Below, piece after piece: positions 1-5,882 of a DNA stretch of 11,504 bases (the first letter of the stretch is position 1; each line of letters starts with the position of its first letter). Below the pieces are notes generated by a model. It did not search any database. It saw only the letters and a program-made list of their open reading frames with translations, and was not told the origin of the DNA. The DNA is taken from NCBI GenBank assembly GCA_018676385.1, contig JABHEX010000370.1, positions 1 to 11,504 on the forward strand, in the 5' to 3' direction. Source of the stretch: Akkermansiaceae bacterium (GTDB lineage: Bacteria > Verrucomicrobiota > Verrucomicrobiia > Verrucomicrobiales > Akkermansiaceae). Both the position numbers and the translations under genes were made by a program.

Positions 1-440
1 GCAGGCTTGGAGGCGTCGACGTATCCTATAGTGGTGCTATCCAGCTTAAAAGATGGTTTGCCAGCCCCCCAAACGGCGAAGGCAGTCAGCACGGCTAGCA
101 AAAATGAAAATAGAGGGCCTGCGAAGGCGACAATAATTTTATCGATAGGCTTAGCGGGCGGCAGTGGTTTATCGCTATGGTTTTCACCTTCAATGGCTTC
201 CATGGGGGCCATTTGGGGAAGCGCTACGAAGCCACCAAAAGGAATCCATCCGAGCCCGTATTGCACGCCATTGTGGGTTTTTTTCCAAATCGGCTTGCCG
301 AACCAGATTTGGAATCGCTCTACTTCGAGTCCGCGCCAGCGTGCAGCAAGAAAATGCCCCAGTTCGTGAACAAAGATGATGATGTTGAAAATGATGACAA
401 CTACGAAAATAACGAGAAGCGCGGTAAGAAAATCTGCCAT
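1..440 (-). CDS. rseP: RseP-type site-2 intramembrane zinc metalloprotease (M50), N-terminal part only
   Basis: Seen: an open frame runs from an ATG at 440-438 off the left edge, giving 146 complete codons and no stop. The N-terminus starts with a hydrophobic segment (about residues 5-24) leading into the zinc-binding, catalytic motif HELGHF (H25, E26, H29). It is followed by a YGLGWIPFGG stretch (61-70) and a second hydrophobic segment starting AGPLFSFLLA (107-116). A stretch near 138-146 resembles the start of a PDZ domain. Known: RseP-type S2P enzymes have HExxH in the first membrane helix, then periplasmic PDZ domains and a C-terminal LDG helix. They cut membrane-spanning anti-sigma factors or remnant signal peptides in the inner membrane. 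The family is usually 350-450 residues, so roughly two thirds lies outside. The usual Asn after AGP is Ser here (AGPLFS). The start matches the family N-terminus closely; no Shine-Dalgarno motif precedes it. The family call is firm; the physiological substrate is unknown. Confidence 0.93.
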   Translation of the reverse strand, partial: MADFLTALLVIFVVVIIFNIIIFVHELGHFLAARWRGLEVERFQIWFGKPIWKKTHNGVQYGLGWIPFGGFVALPQMAPMEAIEGENHSDKPLPPAKPIDKIIVAFAGPLFSFLLAVLTAFAVWGAGKPSFKLDSTTIGYVDASKP

Positions 441-582
441 GATGTGTGTGGTTATTCTAGGGGTTTGATAGTTGGCAATGTAGTTGCTTTCTGCTCACTG
501 GCAAGCGCTGGATGTGTTCTCATTCCGGACATGATGAAATTGTGTGTTGCAATTGCGCATTGCTTCAGGGCACCATGTGGGT
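441..582. other. Divergent intergenic region between rseP and the entericidin-like gene
   Basis: This 142-nt gap must hold the promoters of both flanking genes, since they read away from each other. I found no pair of boxes close enough to a sigma-70 consensus to place a promoter on either strand. The minus-strand leader of rseP shows no purine-rich ribosome binding site. An AGGG (567-570) lies 12 nt before the chosen ATG of the lipoprotein gene, and 6 nt before an in-frame GTG at 577. Confidence 0.5.
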
Positions 583-762
583 ATGACAAAATCAATCTAT
601 ATAATCATTCTGGTCGCTGGCGCTCTTGGCTTAAGTTCCTGTAATACTTTTATAGGGCTTGGCCGCGATGTTCAGAGCCTTGGCGGCACGATGGTGAACG
701 CGGGCAACAAGAGAGGAGGACAAGCAGCGGAAGCTCCGGCACAAACACTGCCACCACAGTAG
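583..762 (+). CDS. Entericidin A/B-like small lipoprotein
   Basis: Seen: 59 residues. A lysine-bearing N-terminus and a hydrophobic stretch (residues 5-17) end in the lipobox LSSC, with C20 as the lipidated cysteine. The mature part begins CNTFIGLGRDVQSLGG and is about 40 residues long, ending in an Ala/Pro/Gln-rich tail. Known: the EcnA/EcnB family has the pattern C-N-T-x-x-G-x-G-x-D followed by Gly residues, which is matched here. In E. coli, EcnB is a bacteriolytic lipoprotein and EcnA its antidote, under stationary-phase and osmotic control. Homologues elsewhere are mostly uncharacterised. Asn at +2 favours outer-membrane sorting by the E. coli rule. The frame is open back to a GTG at 544; the ATG at 583 is chosen because it gives a compact signal peptide, but a GTG at 577 with AGGG six nt upstream is possible. 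There is only one copy, with no second ecn gene next to it, so toxin or antidote status cannot be assigned. Confidence 0.82.
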   Translation: MTKSIYIIILVAGALGLSSCNTFIGLGRDVQSLGGTMVNAGNKRGGQAAEAPAQTLPPQ

Positions 763-770
763 TGGTGGCA
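749..770. terminator. Perfect 9-bp hairpin between convergent genes, probable shared terminator
   Basis: Seen: TGCCACCAC (749-757) and GTGGTGGCA (762-770) are exact reverse complements with a 4-nt loop (AGTA). The hairpin covers the stop codon of the entericidin-like gene (760-762) and ends 12 nt before the stop of the htrA-like gene, which converges from the right. Neither side carries a strong T-tract, so it is not a textbook intrinsic terminator. Its position and symmetry fit a bidirectional 3'-end structure. This role is inference. Confidence 0.5.
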
Positions 771-782
771 TCAGTTAGGTGA

Positions 783-2291
783 TCATTCTTCACGCACTGG
801 TGAGATAGTGATATGTAGCGTAGATTTTCCGCGCTGAATGATAAGTTCTGTATTCTGTACAGATGCAGATGCAGCGAGGCGCGTAAGAAAATCCTCAGCT
901 GTGGTAACACGCACGCCATTAATGGCGTGTATAATATCTCCCATGAGCAGTTTGCCTCTGAGATTGCTGTCAGGGTTTACTCGTGTAATGACTACCCCAT
1001 ATCTGCGAGTTGAGCTATCTAACTTTGTAGAGTTGCTTACAACAATGCCTATAGCTCTTAGAACTGCCTGAGTATTGAGCCGTTTTTGCACTTTGTCCTC
1101 CTCAGTTTCTAAGGTTTCGTTGTTGAAATCATCCATCTCGCCTATTGTTGCTGTTAGGTTGAGTTTGACTCCAGCGCGCCAAATATCGATGGCGACGTCG
1201 TCACCTACCTTGCTCTGCTGAATCAAGAAGATCAGGCGTCTCATGCTGGGTATTTTTTTCCCTTGGTAGCGGATAACGATATCATCTTTTTTTAAACCAG
1301 CCTGCATGGCTGGAGAATTTGGAACAATCGCGGTGACTCGTGCGCCTGCGCGTTCATTATAGCCAAATTGTTTGCGCGTCATGGGATCGAGGTCCTCCAT
1401 AGCCATGCCGAGAAAACCTCTCACTGGGCGACCACGATCTAAGATATCTTTCATGGTCTTAAAGGCGGCATTGGATGGAATGGCGAAGCCGATACCCTGG
1501 AAGCCAGGGCTGTCACGGTTCGTCGAGTAAATGCGCGAGTTGATACCAACAATTTCTCCTAGAATATTAATCAACGGCCCACCAGAGTTGCCTGGATTGA
1601 TTGCGGCTGAAGTCTGTAGGAGATCTACCTGACTATCTGAAAACGGTCGCTTCTTCGCAGAGATTTTTCCTTCCGTTACCGAGGTTCCGAGTCCGAACGG
1701 ACTACCGATTGCGAAGACGGTGTTACCTACTTCAATTTTGGAAGACTCACCAAATTTTAAAGGGATGAATGGGCCCTTGCTGTCGATCTTCAGCACGGCG
1801 ATATCCACAGCTGGATCAGTGCCTATCACCTGTGCAGAGTGAATTGAGCCATCGTGCATGGTTAATCGGATACGTGGTGTGCCTTGAATGACGTGATGAT
1901 TTGTTAACACGTGTCCTTCCTCAGTAACGATGACACCTGAGCCTTGGCCTTGCACGGCGCGTGGCTGCACCCAAGTGCGGCCGTAGAGGTCACGGATACG
2001 CTCCCGACGAATGCCCGTGGTGTCGATACTGACGACGGAGGGCACAACGGCCCTGACGAGGGCGGCGCTCTCTGCATTGATAGCGGCAAGCACCTCGACA
2101 TCCTTAAGATTCATCGACGGCTTGTTCCGCAGAGTGTGTTGGTGACTTTCAAATCCGTTTTCGGACGCGCTGCTTGGCAGAATGTCTATCAGGCTATCAC
2201 CACCTTGAATCTTGCGCACCACGAAGACTACAAGAAAGGCGAAGCAAAAGACTGCTAACAGAACTAGGAAGCGGCGAAATCCGTCATTCAT
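783..2291 (-). CDS. HtrA/Deg-type serine protease (S1C), membrane-anchored, two PDZ domains
   Basis: Seen: 502 residues. One hydrophobic segment (about 8-25) is followed by VRK and has no clear signal-peptidase site, so it is probably an N-terminal anchor with the rest in the periplasm. The trypsin-like domain spans about 75-285 and has a full triad: H133 (TNHHVI), D163 (VDIAVLKI) and S236 (NPGNSGGPL). PDZ1 is about 290-384, an acidic linker 386-400, and PDZ2 about 405-497. Known: HtrA enzymes degrade or refold misfolded envelope proteins; DegS is anchored with one PDZ, DegP/DegQ are soluble with two. This protein combines a DegS-like anchor with a DegP-like two-PDZ layout, a common arrangement outside enterobacteria, so I give no symbol. 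The gene starts 88 nt downstream of the S16 protease stop on the same strand; co-transcription is possible. The ATG at 2291 is the first Met before the anchor. No Shine-Dalgarno motif is visible. Confidence 0.95.
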   Translation of the reverse strand: MNDGFRRFLVLLAVFCFAFLVVFVVRKIQGGDSLIDILPSSASENGFESHQHTLRNKPSMNLKDVEVLAAINAESAALVRAVVPSVVSIDTTGIRRERIRDLYGRTWVQPRAVQGQGSGVIVTEEGHVLTNHHVIQGTPRIRLTMHDGSIHSAQVIGTDPAVDIAVLKIDSKGPFIPLKFGESSKIEVGNTVFAIGSPFGLGTSVTEGKISAKKRPFSDSQVDLLQTSAAINPGNSGGPLINILGEIVGINSRIYSTNRDSPGFQGIGFAIPSNAAFKTMKDILDRGRPVRGFLGMAMEDLDPMTRKQFGYNERAGARVTAIVPNSPAMQAGLKKDDIVIRYQGKKIPSMRRLIFLIQQSKVGDDVAIDIWRAGVKLNLTATIGEMDDFNNETLETEEDKVQKRLNTQAVLRAIGIVVSNSTKLDSSTRRYGVVITRVNPDSNLRGKLLMGDIIHAINGVRVTTAEDFLTRLAASASVQNTELIIQRGKSTLHITISPVREE

Positions 2292-2379
2292 TGAATTTAG
2301 TCATGTAGAGGGTTGATGTATCGTTGCGGTATTGGGCTATTTTATGCCCTGAAGAGGTGCGTAAATATTGTTATGGTAA

Positions 2380-4116
2380 TCAGAGGGTCATTTCCTCGAC
2401 TATTTTTGGATCTTCCATGATCTTCTTTTTTGCTCTGATGGCATTACGGAACAAATTACCAATACGTTTACTAAAGTCTTTAAGCTCTTCACCATCAGAT
2501 TTACCATTTCTAATAGCAGTGACCAGAATCATGGATTCTTTGAGATAGGGTTGAACGCGGCTATCGATCATATCTTGGATTTCATTCAGGTGCTCGACAG
2601 ATTCTTTGGCAGACTGGCTACTACCCTCGCCGAGACCTCGCCCAAATGCTGCCAGTTCCATATTGATTTCATCAAATGAACCACGCAAGGATAAGGTTCT
2701 AACGTGCTTGCCGTTGGCAAAATCTAGCAGCACCTTGGCGCAAAGATGGTTTGGTGATTTCTCAAGAACGGACTCGAGTTTTTTCTTAACCTCTGGGTGC
2801 TTCAAGCTATCCTTGCCTTTTTCGCTGACTAGATTTGCAACTTGCTCATAGATAGCGATAGAGTCAACGAGGTCAGACGCCTTCTCCATTCGGGAGAGAT
2901 TGTGAGCCTCCTTAAAATTTTTCTGAGTGAAGACATTGATCTTCAGTAGTGAGCCTATGCCATCTAGTAAAAAGGAATCCCAAACACCTTTGGCATTGGC
3001 GAGAGGAATACCAACAATCGTGCAGTCTTTGTTGATTGCGCCTCTAATTTTTCCCGCAACGCCACCAATAACTCCGGTTTGACCGTCGGCGCTCATAGTG
3101 CCTGTGCATGCGTATTTGGGATCAATCTTATCGCCAGTAAATAAAGAGTCGATGACCAGAGCGAATGCAGTTCCAGCAGACGGGCCGTCTACAAGGCCAT
3201 TTTTATCCCCCAGTGTGATGTCCACTAGGTAACCAGTTGGAACTATCGCTTTGCTGTGGCGCACTCGCATGAACTTGATGATATCCTCAAGTGAACCGGC
3301 CATCATTTTGCCCACATTTTGATCAAATTTGAAGAGTAGGTCCTCTTGGTCTTCTTCTTCCAAGGCGGTGATGATCACTGCGCTGGCTGCTCCTGCATGT
3401 TTTCCGTTGGGTAATTGGCGCACGGAGAGGCCAATGACACGTGATTGTTTAAGTGCAAATTCCTTAGCGTCGCCACCTGGCATTAAGCGCTCTACTTTGG
3501 TGAACTTATTTCTGGAACCGTAAGGTGATGTATCATGGGAGATGGGAGATTTGAGTATTCCTTTCCAGCTTACTTTGTGTCCGTTTTCTTTTAGATTGGT
3601 GGCCAGCTCCTTGAATTTTGTGGTGTTTGCCCCATCGGGGTTGAACATCAGGGCGATATCTACGCAGTATGCAGCGCATTTTAGATTGGAGGCGTTGTCT
3701 TTCTTTCGCATCAGTGCGCGGATCCCTGAATACAGCCGGCGTGCCGATTTCTCAACGGCAGCATTTTCTTCTTTGAGTGATTTCCCAGATTCCTTTAGCT
3801 GTTTGAGAATATCCTTAACCTTGCTGTTGTCTTTATCGATTCGGGCCGCAATGGCGAGCGCATATGACCGAGTGTTGAATTCTACGTTATTATCCTCCTT
3901 GTTGAAATCGCGTGCCACACTGACGAGAGCGCCGACTAGCCCTGCACGATCAAATTTATTTAATTTGATATCCGTAGCGGCAAAAAGCTCTTTTTCGAGA
4001 TCAGGCGGACGGTATGCCGCAGCAACAGGAAATGATGAGATAATCAAAACCAAAGTGGCGGTAAAAATGGCACAGCTTTTGATAAAGCGTGATTTGTGGT
4101 TAGTAAGTAATTTCAT
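2380..4116 (-). CDS. Secreted S16 (Lon-type) serine protease domain protein without ATPase
   Basis: Seen: 578 residues. A basic N-terminus and hydrophobic core (about 13-30) end in VAAA before Tyr35, a convincing signal peptide cleaved near residue 34. Residues 35-220 are charged and mostly helical-looking, with no domain I recognise. Residues 225-400 match the Lon proteolytic domain: the Ser motif DGPSAG (S313) and the Lys motif GVIGGVAGKIRGA (K356) form the Ser-Lys dyad, followed by IVGIP (367-371). The C-terminal 410-578 is helical and charged, of unknown role. There is no Walker A or B motif, so no AAA+ motor. Known: Lon enzymes are normally cytoplasmic and ATP-driven; stand-alone S16 domains are known but mostly uncharacterised. 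Inference: an ATP-independent periplasmic or secreted peptidase working on accessible substrates. It lies upstream of the htrA-like gene on the same strand. The dyad assignment is firm; the substrate is unknown. Confidence 0.9.
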   Translation of the reverse strand: MKLLTNHKSRFIKSCAIFTATLVLIISSFPVAAAYRPPDLEKELFAATDIKLNKFDRAGLVGALVSVARDFNKEDNNVEFNTRSYALAIAARIDKDNSKVKDILKQLKESGKSLKEENAAVEKSARRLYSGIRALMRKKDNASNLKCAAYCVDIALMFNPDGANTTKFKELATNLKENGHKVSWKGILKSPISHDTSPYGSRNKFTKVERLMPGGDAKEFALKQSRVIGLSVRQLPNGKHAGAASAVIITALEEEDQEDLLFKFDQNVGKMMAGSLEDIIKFMRVRHSKAIVPTGYLVDITLGDKNGLVDGPSAGTAFALVIDSLFTGDKIDPKYACTGTMSADGQTGVIGGVAGKIRGAINKDCTIVGIPLANAKGVWDSFLLDGIGSLLKINVFTQKNFKEAHNLSRMEKASDLVDSIAIYEQVANLVSEKGKDSLKHPEVKKKLESVLEKSPNHLCAKVLLDFANGKHVRTLSLRGSFDEINMELAAFGRGLGEGSSQSAKESVEHLNEIQDMIDSRVQPYLKESMILVTAIRNGKSDGEELKDFSKRIGNLFRNAIRAKKKIMEDPKIVEEMTL

Positions 4117-4171
4117 GGGTGGGATTGTCTCTACTTGGCACTACAAATGCAAAGCGAAAATGGAATCCTTT

Positions 4172-4187
4172 GTATCAGCCTTGATAC
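4172..4187. promoter_or_regulatory. Inverted repeat GTATCA-GCCT-TGATAC in the S16 protease leader
   Basis: Two perfect 6-nt half-sites (4172-4177 and 4182-4187) flank a 4-nt centre. The element sits about 55 nt before the protease start codon and just downstream of the proposed -10 box, where a repressor would be effective. It could equally be a small leader hairpin or chance. No regulator gene is nearby. Confidence 0.3.
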
Positions 4188-4198
4188 TAACTCGTGGG

Positions 4199-4227
4199 AT
4201 TACAATTTTTGCTGTAAACAAAGTCTA
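4199..4227 (-). promoter_or_regulatory. Candidate sigma-70-type promoter of the S16 protease gene
   Basis: On the minus strand, TAGACT (4227-4222, four of six matches to TTGACA) is followed after exactly 17 nt by TGTAAT (4204-4199, five of six matches to TATAAT). This predicts a transcript start near 4192 and a leader of about 75 nt. It is the best-scoring pair I found by eye in this gap; the gene's position at the head of a divergent unit requires a promoter here. Confidence 0.35.
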
Positions 4228-4353
4228 CATTAGCCTTTGCAGGGAGTGGTGCTTGAGATGTTTACTTGGCGTTCTCCGAGCTTAAAAAGCTCATTTGAGG
4301 AACCCGGCTTGATTTAAGTGGCTGCTGACAGCGAGCAGCATCAGACTCTGTGA

Positions 4354-4383
4354 GTGAAAAACGACCAAATACTATCTCATAAT
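4354..4383 (+). promoter_or_regulatory. Weak candidate promoter of the glycosylase operon
   Basis: GTGAAA (4354-4359, four of six) and CATAAT (4378-4383, five of six) are separated by 18 nt and lie about 100 nt before the glycosylase ATG. The match is modest, and other AT-rich spots in the gap are not much worse. A promoter must exist in this gap because the gene to the left reads away. Confidence 0.22.
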
Positions 4384-4483
4384 CAGTAGACCTCAGCTCA
4401 TGAAATGGATGAAACATTTGAAGTCTCCATTGTGCATTCATTTTGTACGTGCTGTTCTGTTCTGCCTGTGGTTTTCATAGGTC

Positions 4484-5368
4484 ATGTCAATATCTGCAGA
4501 ACCACTGGTAAGTTATCTCCGCCAACTCCAGGCGATGGGGCAAACCCATGTGAGTGTGGATGATGATGCCCGATTGATTCTGCGTGAATTCTATATGCGT
4601 GCTCGGGCTGGAAATGCAGCAGTGGTCGAAAAAGAGGCCCAGAGCTTGCCTGTGCGTCAGCCTGAAAGCAAAAGTGAAGTTAAATTCTCCGAGACGCCTG
4701 TGGAACCCGCCACCCTTGCCGCATCGGCGTTAACGGTCAGCGGAGGCAATGCACGGGAGAAAATTGAGAATTTACGCCAGCAAGCTGAAAAATGGAAACC
4801 TGCCCGTGACCTTGGCAGCCTGAGACAGACCATGGTTTTTTCTACCGGTAACCCAGAAGCAGATGTCATGCTGGTTGGTGAAGCCCCAGGATTCGATGAA
4901 GAGCGTCTACGTGAGCCATTTGTTGGTAAAGCAGGCCAAAAGCTCGATAATATTCTCCGAGCTATGGGTTTAGATCGTAAGCAATGCTATCTTTCTAACA
5001 TCGTCAAGTTTCGTCCTGCTATGTCAAATCAGACGACAAATAACCGGAAGCCGACCAAGGATGAGATGGCCTCATGCATGCCCTTTATCGAGCAAGAAGT
5101 GAGTATCGTTGAGCCTAAGGTGATTATTGCCCTTGGCGGCACTGCAGCACATGCTTTGTTAGGTTGTGATCTTGCCGTTGCAAAAATGCGAGGCAGTTTT
5201 CACACGTTCCATGGTATAGCACTTCGTGTTACCTATCATCCGTCATATATCCTCCACAACGAAGCGACTTCGGAGAAGCGCAAGCTCTGGGAGGATATGT
5301 TGGAAGTGATGGGTTTTTTAGGTATGCCTGTCAGTGACAAGCAAAAGTCGTTCTTTTTAACCAAGTAA
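4484..5368 (+). CDS. Family-4-like uracil-DNA glycosylase lacking most iron-sulfur cysteines
   Basis: Seen: 294 residues. An N-terminal helical part (1-45) and a polar Ala/Glu/Pro-rich linker (45-90) precede the glycosylase domain (about 95-275). The domain has motif A GEAPG (132-136), PFVGKAGQKLD (145-155), SNIVKFRP (171-178), PKVIIALGGTAA (211-222) and motif B TYHPSYILHNE (250-260). Known: family 4 enzymes remove uracil from DNA to start base-excision repair and hold a [4Fe-4S] cluster on four Cys: a CxxC pair before motif A, the Cys of KCRP, and one about 15-20 residues later. Here the CxxC pair aligns with W104/A107, and KCRP is KFRP (F176); only C198 (SCMPF) remains. The cluster is therefore probably absent, while the substrate-pocket motifs are kept. 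The N-terminal 90 residues are an extra region compared with a typical family 4 enzyme of about 200 residues. It is the first gene of a four-gene array; the asparaginase-like gene follows after 6 nt. Superfamily is certain; enzymatic activity is not. Confidence 0.88.
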   Translation: MSISAEPLVSYLRQLQAMGQTHVSVDDDARLILREFYMRARAGNAAVVEKEAQSLPVRQPESKSEVKFSETPVEPATLAASALTVSGGNAREKIENLRQQAEKWKPARDLGSLRQTMVFSTGNPEADVMLVGEAPGFDEERLREPFVGKAGQKLDNILRAMGLDRKQCYLSNIVKFRPAMSNQTTNNRKPTKDEMASCMPFIEQEVSIVEPKVIIALGGTAAHALLGCDLAVAKMRGSFHTFHGIALRVTYHPSYILHNEATSEKRKLWEDMLEVMGFLGMPVSDKQKSFFLTK

Positions 5369-5374
5369 TTTATC

Positions 5375-5878
5375 ATGGATCTTCTTGTGATTACTGTCGG
5401 CGGAACCATCGACAAGGCCTACTTTGATGCGAGCTCTGAATATGAAGTAGGTGACCCCACTGTGCCGCATGTTTATGAGGGATCATTGGTGAATTTTGAT
5501 TACGAGCTACTTCCGTTGATGCGTAAAGACAGCCTTGAAATGACGGCATCTGATCGTGAATTGATACGTGAAGCCTGCTCTCAGGCTAAGCAGAAGACCA
5601 TACTCATCACCCATGGGACAGATACTATGGCAGAGACAGCAGAGGCTTTAATAGGTGTCAAAGAAAAGACAATAGTGCTCACCGGAGCTATGGCGCCTGC
5701 GCGTTTTCGCGAGACAGATGCAGTGTTTAATATTGGTTTTGCAACTGGAGCGGTGAATGCTCTTGATGAAGGAGTTTACATTGCAATGAATGGGCGTATT
5801 TTCCCCGCAGGTTATGTGCGTAAAAACCGTGAAGCAAAATGTTTTGAGACTACCCTGCCAAATATTACATTAGAATAA
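5375..5878 (+). CDS. Short asparaginase-like protein (N-terminal domain only)
   Basis: Seen: 167 residues, all matching the N-terminal domain of type I/II L-asparaginases. It has VGGTID (8-13, nucleophile-type T11), DSLEMT (52-57), ITHGTDTMAETAE (78-90, with T82-D83), LTGAMAPAR (102-110) and K150 in the GYVRKN stretch. These correspond to the Thr12, Thr89-Asp90 and Lys162 positions of E. coli AnsB. Known: full-length asparaginases are about 330 residues with a second domain that completes the active site from a neighbouring subunit. One-domain proteins of about 160-170 residues occur in several phyla and are uncharacterised. The frame is intact and the stop is followed directly by the next gene, so this looks like the short family rather than a decayed gene. 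It sits 6 nt after the glycosylase and 4 nt before the peptidase. Amide hydrolysis (Asn, Gln or another amide) is inferred from residues only; activity without the second domain is uncertain. Confidence 0.87.
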   Translation: MDLLVITVGGTIDKAYFDASSEYEVGDPTVPHVYEGSLVNFDYELLPLMRKDSLEMTASDRELIREACSQAKQKTILITHGTDTMAETAEALIGVKEKTIVLTGAMAPARFRETDAVFNIGFATGAVNALDEGVYIAMNGRIFPAGYVRKNREAKCFETTLPNITLE

Positions 5879-5882
5879 AACC

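Larger units (their letters stand above)
4117..4483. other. Divergent intergenic region, no gene
   Basis: This 367-nt stretch separates the minus-strand S16 protease gene from the plus-strand glycosylase operon. No frame in it looks like a protein, and I recognise no structured RNA. It holds a fair minus-strand promoter candidate (4199-4227), an inverted repeat (4172-4187), a weak plus-strand promoter candidate (4354-4383), and two small symmetric elements. The first is GAGCTT-AAA-AAGCTC at 4278-4292. The second is a 6-bp stem GCTGCT/AGCAGC at 4321-4326 and 4334-4339 with a 7-nt loop. The long open frame reading plus through 3542-4285 is the antisense of the protease gene and is not counted. 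Confidence 0.6.

Noticed and set aside
177..644. 155-codon plus-strand open frame at the left end
   Set aside because: It is antisense to the HExxH-bearing rseP frame and then runs out of frame through the lipoprotein gene. The acidic stretch comes from antisense of the hydrophobic helix.
3542..4285. 247-codon plus-strand open frame
   Set aside because: It lies antisense to the signal peptide and N-terminal region of the S16 protease, is Ser/Leu/Arg rich with no motif, and is a shadow of that gene.
4321..4339. Hairpin GCTGCT/AGCAGC in the divergent gap as a small RNA or terminator
   Set aside because: The stem is short with a 7-nt loop, there is no T-tract, and no upstream plus-strand gene ends here, so nothing supports a function.
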